Shown here piece by piece: positions 1-7,805 of a stretch of 64,000 bases of DNA. The translations under genes were made by a program, and so were the position numbers. Each line of letters starts with the position of its first letter. Positions within the stretch are counted from its first letter, which is position 1. Origin of the DNA: Nitrospira sp. (lineage in GTDB: Bacteria > Nitrospirota > Nitrospiria > Nitrospirales > Nitrospiraceae); assembly GCA_016873435.1 (NCBI GenBank), contig VGXF01000001.1, positions 186,001 through 250,000 of the forward strand, written 5' to 3'. A model generated the notes under the pieces. It had not been told where the DNA came from. It saw only the letters and a list, made by a program, of their open reading frames with translations, and searched no databases.

Positions 1-1
1 G

Positions 2-145
2 CATGAGTCCGAACATCGCCATGGCCCGAACTGCGGACATCAAGCGGTGCCGCACGGAGACCATATTGATTATCTGGTCGCCGGCCATTTGCACTTCGCC
101 CATGGCGCGCATTGTGACGACCATGGGGCCCTACGACTCGCGTAG
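2..145 (+). CDS. Histidine-rich small protein, 5' end outside window
   Basis: An open frame enters from the left edge and ends at TAG (143-145), giving 47 visible residues. It is strikingly rich in histidine, with repeated H-x(2-4)-H and short pieces such as HGPNCGH, PHGDHIDYL and HCDDHG. Similar His/Asp-rich small proteins are known near zinc and heavy-metal genes and are thought to bind metal; this is from memory of the family, not a search. The stop lies inside the last codons of the convergent Tpx-like gene. Composition and the neighbouring ZIP and COG0523 genes suggest a metal-binding or metal-buffering role. The start codon and full length cannot be seen. Confidence 0.6.
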   Translation, partial: HESEHRHGPNCGHQAVPHGDHIDYLVAGHLHFAHGAHCDDHGALRLA

Positions 146-718
146 GAACGATTCGTCACTATCGGTGCGGGACGCCTGACTCAACGACGTCCCGCGCTTT
201 GCGCTCAGCCGTTCTAGAAACCCGCTTACCTCTGCTGGTCGCATCTGATCGAGCGGTATATCGACTTCTAGAAACACACCATCCCGTAGCGCAAACAGCC
301 CGTGCGCGATGCGCTGATGATCCTCCACGCCGACTCCAAACGCCGACACAAAGGCCTCTCGACTCGCCGGATCCGCACAGCAGAGGGAATAGCCTGCGGC
401 GCGAACATTCGGATGAAACCGGTCGACTTCTTGCCAGTGCGCCTCATGATCCGCTGAGACATGGACAATCTTGAGATCCAGCAACTGCCCACGACCACGC
501 TCTTCCAGATCCACGATCTGTGCAAGGCACGCGTGTTTCTGGATGTTCGGCAATGTGGAAACCACGACCAGCCCACGGCAAAGTTCATCCGCCGTAAGCG
601 GTGTATCCGCCAACCTTGCAGCCGGAATGGTGAACTCGACGGTCAGGCGCTCTCCAGGAGATGGAGTCCGTCCCTGTAAATTAATGACCCGCTCTCCCAA
701 CTGTGCTTCCCTGCTCAT
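131..718 (-). CDS. Tpx-like thiol peroxidase / peroxiredoxin-family protein
   Basis: The 195-aa protein follows the atypical 2-Cys peroxiredoxin (Tpx) layout: an N-terminal beta hairpin with GRTPSPGE, a hydrophobic strand GLVVVSTLPNI followed by a Cys in KHAC at the peroxidatic position, a strand LKIVHVSAD, then AFGVGVED and a final strand. Tpx enzymes reduce alkyl hydroperoxides using thioredoxin. Canonical Tpx has T-x-x-C before the reactive Cys; here the Thr is replaced by Lys, and a CC pair (SLCCAD) sits about where the resolving Cys would be. It is the last gene of the metal operon, 17 bp after the ZIP gene. It may be a diverged peroxiredoxin with altered activity. Confidence 0.6.
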   Translation of the reverse strand: MSREAQLGERVINLQGRTPSPGERLTVEFTIPAARLADTPLTADELCRGLVVVSTLPNIQKHACLAQIVDLEERGRGQLLDLKIVHVSADHEAHWQEVDRFHPNVRAAGYSLCCADPASREAFVSAFGVGVEDHQRIAHGLFALRDGVFLEVDIPLDQMRPAEVSGFLERLSAKRGTSLSQASRTDSDESFLRES

Positions 719-735
719 CCCCCAAACTTCCTTCG

Positions 736-1542
736 TTAATGCGCGAGCATCGTCAGCATTGCGATCGTCACCATGCCGGCGATCATCATGGCGAACTGCA
801 ACACCCCCTTGGCCGCCCCCATGCGCCCGTGCAGACCAGGGACCAAGTCTGCCAGGCCAATGTAGAGAAAACTTGCGGCTGCCACGCTGAGGGCATAGGG
901 CACGATCGCCTCCGCGTAGCCGAGGCCGCCATAGGCGGCAACGGCCCCGACCAGCGTCCCCAGCCCCGAGAGCGTGTTCCAGAAAAAAGCCTTCCAGCGA
1001 GAAAACCCACTCGACAGGAGGATGGTGAAATCGCTGAATTCTTGCGGGACTTCATGGCCCAACACCGCGAGCGTCGTGACGAGACCGAGTCCCGGTGAGG
1101 CTACGCAGGCCGCACCGATGGCAATGCCGTCAGCGGTGTTGTGGACGGCATCGCCGATCAGCACCAGCATGCCTGTGTGCGTTCCTCCGACCGGCGCATG
1201 ATCATGAGCCTGGCCGGTGCCACGAGGGCCCTCAGCAGGTTCCTCCCCGTGCGCATGTCGCCAGATCACCGTCCACTCCAGCACGAAAAACAGAACAAGC
1301 CCACCCAGAATCGACAGTCCTACTTCGTAGCTAGGAATATGCTCCAAGGCCTCGGGGATCAGCCCAATGATTGCGGTGGCCAACATCGTGCCTGTGGCAT
1401 AACTCAGCAGATACGGCATCGCCCGATGCCGCCAGCCGTCGGGAACGAATAAGATGACGGCAGCAGGCAGCAGCGCCCCCAGGCTCCCAAGCAGCCCCAT
1501 CAGAACGACGAATTCCCAGGACGATTCGGCAGGAAGCGTCAT
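736..1542 (-). CDS. ZIP-family divalent metal (zinc) transporter
   Basis: A 268-aa integral membrane protein with about eight hydrophobic segments, a loop rich in His (HAHGEE, AHDHAP) between the third and fourth, and the two ZIP signature helices: HNTADGIAIGAA and GHEVPQEFSD, which supply the His/Asn/Asp/Glu metal ligands of the transport path. ZIP proteins import Zn or Fe into the cytoplasm. Its start ATG overlaps the stop of the preceding 99-aa gene by 4 bp, so the two are translationally coupled within the metal operon. Zinc is favoured as substrate because of the Fur/Zur-type regulator and COG0523 proteins upstream, but the sequence alone does not fix the metal. Confidence 0.85.
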   Translation of the reverse strand: MTLPAESSWEFVVLMGLLGSLGALLPAAVILFVPDGWRHRAMPYLLSYATGTMLATAIIGLIPEALEHIPSYEVGLSILGGLVLFFVLEWTVIWRHAHGEEPAEGPRGTGQAHDHAPVGGTHTGMLVLIGDAVHNTADGIAIGAACVASPGLGLVTTLAVLGHEVPQEFSDFTILLSSGFSRWKAFFWNTLSGLGTLVGAVAAYGGLGYAEAIVPYALSVAAASFLYIGLADLVPGLHGRMGAAKGVLQFAMMIAGMVTIAMLTMLAH

Positions 1543-1838
1543 GATAGGCGTTTCTTCTCTCGATAATCGGCATATCGCTGTTCACAGGGGGCAATCGACG
1601 AATCTCCCAAGAATCGTGACCACTCACTATGGGTGGAGACATCGACACCCTCGGCCCGAGCTTCCCGCTGGAGGACAACCTGAAGGTCAAGGAGCAGGTC
1701 TGACTCGTCGATATCGGCCTCCGAGTCGGCCCGCAACTGGGCAAACATTGCTCGGTAGATGCGCTTGAGTTCGTCGAGCGAACAATCAAGTACAAAGCGG
1801 TTCTGCTGTTTCGTGATACGTGATTCTAAAGGAGACAT
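1539..1838 (-). CDS. Small conserved hypothetical protein in metal operon
   Basis: A 99-aa acidic, probably helical cytoplasmic protein with no signal peptide, membrane segment or recognisable motif. The start ATG follows a good GAGGAG ribosome-binding site. It starts 45 bp after the third COG0523 gene and overlaps the ZIP gene by 4 bp, so it is certainly within the operon. Its single Cys and few His give no obvious metal site. I do not recognise the family. Confidence 0.65.
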   Translation of the reverse strand: MSPLESRITKQQNRFVLDCSLDELKRIYRAMFAQLRADSEADIDESDLLLDLQVVLQREARAEGVDVSTHSEWSRFLGDSSIAPCEQRYADYREKKRLS

Positions 1839-1883
1839 GGCACTCCTCGATCTCTCTGTCCGTTCGTGCGCGATCCTGACCTG

Positions 1884-2825
1884 TCAAGCTGGCATCAGAC
1901 AGGTCAGGAGTGTTTGATGACAGGACGCGGGATTGTAATTTCGACCGATCAACACCAGAGCGGGATCCGGTTCCTGCGAAAATCGAACCACGCCGACCCA
2001 CCGCGTGACCGGGGAGGCATACTGAATCTCATACAGCTCCTGCTCACCGGAAAACCGGCAGACCCCTTTGACCCGATCAAGACCAACCGGAAGATGGTCG
2101 AACCACTCGACAAATCGACCTCGATGCAGCGGACCGGTCAGGGGAATCGTCGTCACCATCGGATGCGCAGGAGTCGATCCAAACGCCACATTTCCAACTC
2201 GTCGTTTAGGCCGCTGTGCGTGCGGCTGAAGCACCACCACAGGGTCCACAGCAGCCTGCGACACCTGCCACAGTCTGGCATGCCCTCCATCACGAATCAG
2301 CGCCGTTCGAAACCGTTCCCGTTCGACGGGGGAGTAGAGATCTTGCTTGTTCACGATCACTTCGTCTGCATATTGCATCAGCGTCGTATATCGACAACCG
2401 ATGGGACGCCCGGCAGGTGGAACGCTCGGTTCGATGACTGCGATCACTTTCTCTAACCGCACGAACGCGAGACAAGCGGGGTCGGTCACGGCCTCGATGA
2501 CGTCTTCGATGGTAGCAATCCCCGAGCACTCCAGCACCACCACATCGACCCGCTGTTGCCCAACAAGCTCGGCCAAGCCCTCGGTAATCCCGTCACGGGC
2601 ATCACAGCAAACACAGCCTTTGGTAATGTTCCAAACGGCAGCGGCTGAGCCGCCAGCATGAGCGCCATCCAGACTGATCGCACCGGCTTCGTTCATTAGC
2701 ACGCCGACTCGTTTGCCGGCATCGCACCAGAACGCGAGCAGCTGCATCAGCAACGTCGTCTTGCCAGCGCCCAGCGGACCCGCCAGAACATATAGCGGCA
2801 CCCGACTGGATTCAGTCATCGGCAT
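1884..2825 (-). CDS. COG0523 / CobW-family metallochaperone GTPase (divergent)
   Basis: A 313-aa G3E P-loop GTPase: Walker A GPLGAGKTT at the N-terminus, the metal-binding C-x-C-C motif (GCVCC) near residue 75, NKQD for guanine recognition, and a C-terminal CobW_C-like domain. The usual ETTGLA switch II region is altered to ECSGIA. COG0523 proteins bind zinc through CxCC and are proposed to hand it to client enzymes. The gene overlaps the end of moaB by 14 bp; a second in-frame ATG at 2819 is equally possible. It is the most diverged of the three paralogs in this operon, which suggests a distinct client. Confidence 0.85.
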   Translation of the reverse strand: MPMTESSRVPLYVLAGPLGAGKTTLLMQLLAFWCDAGKRVGVLMNEAGAISLDGAHAGGSAAAVWNITKGCVCCDARDGITEGLAELVGQQRVDVVVLECSGIATIEDVIEAVTDPACLAFVRLEKVIAVIEPSVPPAGRPIGCRYTTLMQYADEVIVNKQDLYSPVERERFRTALIRDGGHARLWQVSQAAVDPVVVLQPHAQRPKRRVGNVAFGSTPAHPMVTTIPLTGPLHRGRFVEWFDHLPVGLDRVKGVCRFSGEQELYEIQYASPVTRWVGVVRFSQEPDPALVLIGRNYNPASCHQTLLTCLMPA

Positions 2826-3357
2826 GAGGCGGATGCTCCTGTTTGACCCGAGGCAGGAGCTCCGTCAGATTGCATGGCTTGTGAGTGATATCGAGTTGCG
2901 GAAGAATGATTTTCTCCATCCCCAGACGGCAGGCGCCCGTGCTGCCGGGTAGGAGAAACACGATCGTATCGCCACAAACGCCGGCATCCGCTCTCGACTG
3001 GATCGTTGACGTACCGATCTCGCTGAAACTCATCCAGCGAAACAGTTCGCCGAACCCCGGAATCGGCTTGGTGTAGAGAGACCGGACCGCATCCGGCGTG
3101 ACATCGCGCTGCGTCACGCCAGTTCCACCCGTCACGATAACAAACTCCACTGTCGGATCGGCAATCCAACCGGCGATGATGCCCCGAATGGTTTCATGGT
3201 CGTCCTTGCACAATTTGCGATCCGCCAACCGGTGCCCGGCCTTGGTGAGCCGCTCGACGATCAGACTCCCACTCGAATCAGTTTCGGCGGTCCGCGAGTC
3301 GGACACCGTCAAGACAGCGACCCCCACAGAAACTCGCTCCTGAACCCTGGCATTCAT
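2812..3357 (-). CDS. moaB: Molybdenum cofactor biosynthesis protein MoaB
   Basis: The 181-aa protein has the MoaB/MogA fold: LTVSDSRT at the N-terminus, VTGGTG in the middle, [14 protein letters not shown] and a conserved C-terminal helix. MoaB/MogA proteins adenylylate molybdopterin before metal insertion. An AAGAAGGA ribosome-binding site just upstream of 3357 sets the start; the frame is open 22 codons further but without a better signal. It sits between two COG0523 genes with a 40-bp gap upstream and a 14-bp overlap downstream. Its presence in a zinc-type operon is unexpected; a link to molybdopterin enzymes such as nitrite oxidoreductase is only an inference. Confidence 0.85.
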   Translation of the reverse strand: MNARVQERVSVGVAVLTVSDSRTAETDSSGSLIVERLTKAGHRLADRKLCKDDHETIRGIIAGWIADPTVEFVIVTGGTGVTQRDVTPDAVRSLYTKPIPGFGELFRWMSFSEIGTSTIQSRADAGVCGDTIVFLLPGSTGACRLGMEKIILPQLDITHKPCNLTELLPRVKQEHPPHADD

Positions 3358-3397
3358 AGATATCCTTCTTTCAGTTTGAACTTCCCGCCTTCTTGCA

Positions 3398-4432
3398 TCA
3401 TGACGTCCTCCTTGTCGCACCACTCCATTGTGTCGTTTGACGTTTCCTCCGGCGGACCGGCTTCACCAGACAGGTCTCCAGGCCTTCAAGAAATCGTTGC
3501 CATGGCGCACGTCGTCCGATGACCACGAGTCTGGCTTGTGATTGCCTCACCCCTCTATAGGGAGTCAGTGCCAACGACCCCATGATCCATTGAAGCTCTT
3601 GATACCCAGTTCGGCCGTGCACTTTCACGAAGCCCTTCATGCGGATCACGGATCGCTCGAACCGCTTTAACCACGCTTCGAGACGAACGGGATCAAACGG
3701 TTTAAGAATCTTGAAACTCCCGCTCTGATACCCGGTCGCTGAATCCTTCACCGTGCCCTGTTGAATCGATGGGGTCTTCATCATTGCCGCTCCCGCAAAC
3801 AGCCGGTCCACCTCAACCTCGGCATGTACCGCCCGGACGATTGTGGCCGTTGAATTGACGGCCTTGATGCCCCGTTCCACGAGATCAGCCTGGTGCCTGT
3901 TGATTTGATCGAGCTTATTCAATACCACCACATCGGCCTGCTTGAGATGGTCTTTGGCTGCAGACCAGTAGGCCCCGAGCTTCAAAAACCGAGGCCCGTC
4001 GACCATGACGATTACTGACGCCAAGGCCCCTCTGGTTCTTGCATTTGACTGGGCCAGCGCCTTCTCAACTCCCACAATCACTTGCCTGGTATCCGCCAAC
4101 CCCGTCGTCTCAATAAAGAGCGGTGCCCCCTGTGTCCGTTTCACCAAATGTCCCACTTTTTTGCTGAACTCTCCCGACAGATCGCAGCAGATACAGCCGC
4201 TGAGCAGTGCCTGGAGTTCGATATCGTTCGAGCGAGGATGGTCATGGAGCAAGGCCCCATCCACATCGACTTCCCCAAACTCGTTCATGAGCACGGCCGG
4301 TTTTGCCCCCCTGTCCAGTTCATGGGCCAGTACCCGCTTGAGCAGAGTGGTTTTTCCGCTCCCCAGAAATCCAGCGATCACATAGATCGGTGTCACCTTG
4401 CTGCGTCGGCGGGCCTGATCAGTGCCGGTCAT
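3398..4432 (-). CDS. COG0523 / CobW-family metallochaperone GTPase
   Basis: A 344-aa G3E GTPase with all family motifs: GFLGSGKTT (Walker A), NEFGEVDVDG, GCICCD (metal CxCC), ETTGLAD (switch II) and NKLD. A C-terminal CobW_C domain follows from about residue 235, with IRMKGFVKVHGR and ending in a basic tail. The start at 4432 has GGAG at suitable spacing (a CAGGAG nine bases upstream); an ATG eleven codons upstream lacks this. It overlaps the preceding 93-aa gene by 14 bp. The role is inferred as GTP-driven zinc delivery to an unidentified client protein. Confidence 0.9.
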   Translation of the reverse strand: MTGTDQARRRSKVTPIYVIAGFLGSGKTTLLKRVLAHELDRGAKPAVLMNEFGEVDVDGALLHDHPRSNDIELQALLSGCICCDLSGEFSKKVGHLVKRTQGAPLFIETTGLADTRQVIVGVEKALAQSNARTRGALASVIVMVDGPRFLKLGAYWSAAKDHLKQADVVVLNKLDQINRHQADLVERGIKAVNSTATIVRAVHAEVEVDRLFAGAAMMKTPSIQQGTVKDSATGYQSGSFKILKPFDPVRLEAWLKRFERSVIRMKGFVKVHGRTGYQELQWIMGSLALTPYRGVRQSQARLVVIGRRAPWQRFLEGLETCLVKPVRRRKRQTTQWSGATRRTS

Positions 4433-4700
4433 GATGTGACTCCTGCTTGCCGGCCGCCGCTTCAATATCAGATAGCCCGACCTCCGTAGCCGTCTTATGG
4501 ATCTTGTACTGATGCGTATCGCCCGGTCCTTTAAGAACGGCGATCACGGTTTCAATTGGCGGACAGCCTGGCTCACGACACTCCAATTCCGTGACCAGGA
4601 CCGTCGTCTCATCGTTCAGTTGAAACACGTCCCGCGCCCAGGCTTTAATTCGATCGGTCTGATCCACCGGGATTGTCCGTTTCCCACCGAACAGGTTCAT
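4419..4700 (-). CDS. Conserved small protein with CREPGCPPIET motif
   Basis: A 93-aa cytoplasmic protein with a clear conserved core: a helix (DRIKAWARDVF), a strand (TVLVTELECREPGCPPIET) and a second strand (VIAVLKG..HQYKIHK). I recall related small proteins beside COG0523 GTPases and assign it to that uncharacterised group without a search. The two Cys (C-x4-C) and the His residues at the C-terminus (HHDRH) could bind metal. It overlaps both neighbours (4 bp with the WD40 gene, 14 bp with the COG0523 gene), so it is firmly translated as part of the operon. It may be a partner or client of the GTPase. Confidence 0.75.
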   Translation of the reverse strand: MNLFGGKRTIPVDQTDRIKAWARDVFQLNDETTVLVTELECREPGCPPIETVIAVLKGPGDTHQYKIHKTATEVGLSDIEAAAGKQESHHDRH

Positions 4701-5764
4701 GCCCGATCCTCAATGCCGTGCACGGAAAAGAGCGACACCGCACCGTCACTGGCGCCGGTTGCTAACAAGGCATCGGTGGAACTCCAGGCCACGCAGGACA
4801 ATCCACACGTCGTGTTCACTTCCTGGCTGAGCAGCGGCTTGGGCGTCTGCGGTTCCCAGATGCAGAGCAAACCCTCTTCTCCCACCGTCGCCACAAGCGA
4901 TCGGGTGGGATGGCAGGCAATTTCCTGAATCCATCCTCGATGTCCCTTGAAGAGCCGACCACCAGTCCCTTCGAACTTCTTCATATCCCACGAGACCAAG
5001 GACGGGCCGGAAGCAGTGAACAGGTTGAGCCCGTGATGGTCGAATCGCACCGAGGTGACCTTCACGGGGTAGCCGGACATGTGCCAGTTTTGCTCACTGT
5101 CCGTTCGGAACAAATGGACTGACCCGTCGAGGTTGCCCGAGGCCAGATATTCCCCGTTTGGACTTACGGCAATCGTCAGTAACGCTCCGTCATACGGGAA
5201 GGAACGAATCGGCTGCTCCTGGCCGACCCTCCACAACCAGGCCCCGCCGTAGGCAGAAGCGACGACACCGCCTCCACGCGGCATCCAGGTCAGGGCTGAA
5301 ATCGTGGTCTTTTGCACTGGAACTTTTGCGGCGAGTTGAGGCGTCGACGCAGGGTCAATATTCCAAATAGAAAGCTCTTTTCCTGCCGATGCGGCCAGGG
5401 ACTGGCCGTCTGGCGACCAAGCCAGGTGTTCCACCCACGCCCCCTGCCCGCCAACGGGAAGCGCTGCCCGCTCTGCCCCTGTGTCCGCATTCCAGACTCG
5501 GACGACGCCATCTTGGCCCCCTGTCGCCAGATCCTGCCGCGTTGGATGCCAGGCCAGCGTGAGGGCTGACGGCTGATGCCCCTTCAGCTCACAGATAGGG
5601 GTGAGCGACGCCGCTTTCCACACTACCACCTGGCCCGACGCAGAACACGCAGCAAATCTGGCCCCATCGGATGCGAATGCCACGCGATGGACATAGTCCC
5701 CAAGCATGGCTTGCCCGATCGAACTGAGCCTAACCGCCGCTTGGCGCTTGGCTAGACGAGGCAC
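4697..5764 (-). CDS. WD40-repeat beta-propeller protein
   Basis: The 355-aa protein contains about seven to eight WD40 blades, recognisable by recurring endings such as GQVVVWK, GVVRVWN, KELSIWN, GSVHLFR, LVSWDM, GLLCIWE and GAVSLFS. No signal peptide or membrane segment is seen, so it is cytoplasmic. WD40 propellers act as protein-interaction platforms. It overlaps the upstream COG0523 gene by 13 bp and the downstream 93-aa gene by 4 bp, which argues strongly for shared function. A scaffold bringing the GTPase to its clients is a reasonable inference; nothing in the sequence proves it. Confidence 0.88.
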   Translation of the reverse strand: MPRLAKRQAAVRLSSIGQAMLGDYVHRVAFASDGARFAACSASGQVVVWKAASLTPICELKGHQPSALTLAWHPTRQDLATGGQDGVVRVWNADTGAERAALPVGGQGAWVEHLAWSPDGQSLAASAGKELSIWNIDPASTPQLAAKVPVQKTTISALTWMPRGGGVVASAYGGAWLWRVGQEQPIRSFPYDGALLTIAVSPNGEYLASGNLDGSVHLFRTDSEQNWHMSGYPVKVTSVRFDHHGLNLFTASGPSLVSWDMKKFEGTGGRLFKGHRGWIQEIACHPTRSLVATVGEEGLLCIWEPQTPKPLLSQEVNTTCGLSCVAWSSTDALLATGASDGAVSLFSVHGIEDRA

Positions 5765-6729
5765 GATCGGAACCCCTTCGTCAGCGCATCCCGATCCAAG
5801 TCTTTCCCGATGAACACCAGCTGGTTATTGCGGACTTCACCGGATTTCCAGGCACGGTCCGCCTTCCCGTCGAACAGCATGTGCACGCCCTGGAACACAA
5901 ACCGATGGTCACGGCCTTTCACGTTGAGAATGCCCTTCATCCGATAGATCTTCGTCCCCATCGTACTTAGCACTTCGCGGAACCAGTCGTTCACTTTCCC
6001 CTCATCGACCAGTCCATCCTCAACGAGGGCCACGGAAAACACATTGGGATCATGCTGGTGCGCCTCTTCTCCAAGGAAGTTGGGGTCGATTTCAAGCTTA
6101 CGACTTAAGTCAAATGCGCCGATATTGAGCAACCGGGCGATCTCGATCCGGGCATCTTTCGTCCGGTGAATCTTGGCCATCACATTGATGCCCCGAATAC
6201 GTGCTTCCAACTTGTCGACTTCGCCGGACGGGACGAGATCGATCTTGTTTAACAAGATGACATCGGCAAACGCGATTTGCTCCTTGGCCTCTGGACTTGT
6301 GTCGAGATGCTCCCAAATATGTTTGGAATCGACGACGGTCACGATGCCGTCGAGCAACAGCCTCCGCTTCATCTCATCATCGACGAAGAATGTCTGTGCA
6401 ACCGGCGCAGGATCGGCCAACCCTGTTGTCTCAATCACCATGTAGTCAAATCGATCTTTTCGCTTGAGAAGATTCCCGATGATCCTGATCAAATCGCCAC
6501 GCACGGTGCAGCAAATACAGCCGTTGTTCATCTCAAAGATCTCTTCATCTGCCCCGATGACGAGCTGATTGTCGATTCCGACCTCACCAAACTCGTTGAC
6601 GATGACCGCCACACGTTTGCCGTGCTCGGTCGTCAAGATACGATTGAGTAACGTCGTCTTTCCGGCTCCCAGAAATCCCGTCAAGACCGTCACCGGCACC
6701 GGAGCCATCAGGTCAGCCGTAGTCGCCAT
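5752..6729 (-). CDS. COG0523 / CobW-family zinc metallochaperone GTPase
   Basis: A 325-aa protein and the most canonical of the three paralogs: [12 protein letters not shown] (Walker A), [20 protein letters not shown] (metal-binding CxCC), [11 protein letters not shown] (switch II), NKIDLV (guanine specificity) and a CobW_C domain with IYRMKGIL and FQGVHMLF. A short HQH in the linker (EEAHQHD) may add a metal ligand. The start follows an AGGAGG ribosome-binding site. This type resembles ZigA/YeiR-like zinc GTPases, which are induced on zinc starvation. It is the first large gene downstream of the Fur/Zur regulator and the two small ORFs. Confidence 0.92.
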   Translation of the reverse strand: MATTADLMAPVPVTVLTGFLGAGKTTLLNRILTTEHGKRVAVIVNEFGEVGIDNQLVIGADEEIFEMNNGCICCTVRGDLIRIIGNLLKRKDRFDYMVIETTGLADPAPVAQTFFVDDEMKRRLLLDGIVTVVDSKHIWEHLDTSPEAKEQIAFADVILLNKIDLVPSGEVDKLEARIRGINVMAKIHRTKDARIEIARLLNIGAFDLSRKLEIDPNFLGEEAHQHDPNVFSVALVEDGLVDEGKVNDWFREVLSTMGTKIYRMKGILNVKGRDHRFVFQGVHMLFDGKADRAWKSGEVRNNQLVFIGKDLDRDALTKGFRSCLV

Positions 6730-6901
6730 GCGCGCCTCCTCTTAAGACTGAATTGAGAAACCACTTTGGCACCTTCGTTGGGAGAAGATCGGATGCCGTT
6801 CTTCTGGATAGAGAAGAACGTCCGCCCTCTTGAGTGTCGGATTCCGAGTGGCGGAACGCGACATCAACCCGATCTTCCCCGCACAAGGTGCAGAAAGACA
6901 C
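6713..6901 (-). CDS. Possible small protein with CxxC (unconfirmed)
   Basis: A 62-codon frame starting with GTG and containing CTLCGED near its N-terminus. It fills the gap between the 49-aa ORF and the COG0523 gene, overlapping the latter by 17 bp, in the direction of the operon. The spacing fits a real operon member, but the ribosome-binding site is weak and only one CxxC is present, so it cannot form a zinc ribbon alone. I do not recognise it. Confidence 0.3.
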   Translation of the reverse strand: MSFCTLCGEDRVDVAFRHSESDTQEGGRSSLSRRTASDLLPTKVPKWFLNSVLRGGAHGDYG

Positions 6902-6919
6902 ACTCTAGGTACAGACGTC

Positions 6920-7069
6920 CTACTCCGAGTGTTCGCGGGACGTGTCGGCCGCGAAGGTGTGTTCCAGCAGCAATGGCTGGAGCGCCAACACCAACAACAC
7001 GTAGCCGACGACGAGAGCCCACCGGCTCACCGTCCTGAGGCAGGCCGTTACCGGCATTGGGGGCACCAT
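6920..7069 (-). CDS. Possible small membrane or secreted peptide (unconfirmed)
   Basis: A 49-codon frame beginning inside the last codons of the Fur/Zur gene (an alternative ATG is at 7057). It encodes a basic N-terminus, a hydrophobic stretch of about 17 residues (VVGYVLLVLALQPLLL) and a short tail HTFAADTSREHSE. It could be a single-pass membrane peptide, or a secreted peptide cut after the AA in TFAADT. Position immediately downstream of the regulator suggests translational coupling. No family is recognised and the ribosome-binding site is poor. Confidence 0.35.
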   Translation of the reverse strand: MVPPMPVTACLRTVSRWALVVGYVLLVLALQPLLLEHTFAADTSREHSE

Positions 7070-7464
7070 CCAAAAAACTCTAAGGCATGTCCATCTACGG
7101 AGAACCGAGTTTGTTCTTCTACGAGCTTTGTCAGCTTCTCCAATGGGCAGAGCATCAGATCGACGATCTTGCCGCAACTACGGCACTGAATATGATGGTG
7201 GTGCGCTCGGCCATGAACCACCTCATACCGCATCTGCCCTTCATGAAACCCGACGGGATTCACCAAACCAAGCTCTTGGAGCATGGCCAGGTTACGGTAA
7301 ACCGTCACAAGATCGACACTGGTTTTGGCCTTAACCACACCCGCGTGCACCTCGGCCACTGTAACAGGGAATGCATTGCGCTCGAGAACGGCGAGAATGG
7401 CCTTTCTGGCCTTCGTCAGCTTCTTCCCGCCAGCCTTGAGACTCTTCGCGATCGCAGCTTCCAC
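7048..7464 (-). CDS. Fur-family metal-responsive repressor (Zur-like)
   Basis: A 138-aa Fur-family protein: winged helix (LTKARKAILAVLE to VTVYRNLAMLQELGLV), the hinge HHHHIQC with histidines of the regulatory metal site, and two structural-zinc CxxC pairs (CRSC, CPQC). The start is GTG with GAGGT upstream; an upstream ATG is out of frame. Fur-family members repress transcription when loaded with metal. Zur is favoured over Fur or PerR because the following operon carries ZIP and three COG0523 genes. A palindrome over its promoter (7478-7492) suggests autoregulation, and read-through into the operon would place all these genes under it. Confidence 0.85.
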   Translation of the reverse strand: MEAAIAKSLKAGGKKLTKARKAILAVLERNAFPVTVAEVHAGVVKAKTSVDLVTVYRNLAMLQELGLVNPVGFHEGQMRYEVVHGRAHHHHIQCRSCGKIVDLMLCPLEKLTKLVEEQTRFSVDGHALEFFGWCPQCR

Positions 7465-7477
7465 GGGACCTCATATA

Positions 7478-7520
7478 TGCAACTAAATTGCAATTACCAG
7501 TTCGGGCCGTCACATGTCAA
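7478..7520 (-). promoter_or_regulatory. Promoter with candidate Fur/Zur operator
   Basis: On the minus strand TTGACA (7515-7520) is followed after 18 bases by TAATTG (7491-7496) as a weak -10. A perfect palindrome TGCAA-N5-TTGCA (7478-7492) overlaps the -10 region just upstream of the regulator's GTG codon. Position and symmetry suit a Fur-family operator. I saw no second copy elsewhere in the island. Confidence 0.5.
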
Positions 7521-7643
7521 GCCACGGCCCCTGCACCTACTACGAACAAGAAAAGGTTACACTTTCGGTTACACTAGCGGAGTAAAGTTGGCAGCGGGGC
7601 GGTTCTATCAACCTCGAACCTGTTGAAAAAACAGCATGTTTTC

Positions 7644-7719
7644 TGGAGCCGGCGACTGGAATCGAACCAGCGACCTGCGGTTTACGAAACCGCTGCTCTG
7701 CCAACTGAGCTACGCCGGC
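7644..7719 (-). tRNA. tRNA-Thr (anticodon CGT)
   Basis: Seventy-six bases fold as a cloverleaf on the minus strand: acceptor GCCGGCG paired with CGCCGGC, D-arm AGCTCAGTTGGCAGAGC, anticodon stem GCGGT/ACCGC with loop TTCGTAA (anticodon CGT, reading ACG), T-arm GGTTCGATTCC, discriminator T and an encoded CCA. Confidence 0.95.
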
Positions 7720-7805
7720 ATGCACAAGGACGGTAGCGGCAGGTAAAGTGCGGCCATCATACGCAGGATACGCGCAACCTGTCAACGAGAGCCGCCCGTA
7801 GACTA

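Noticed and set aside
6864-7073. Alternative minus-strand frame of 69 codons beside the regulator
   Set aside because: Overlaps the more plausible 49-aa frame and has no start signal or protein-like features.
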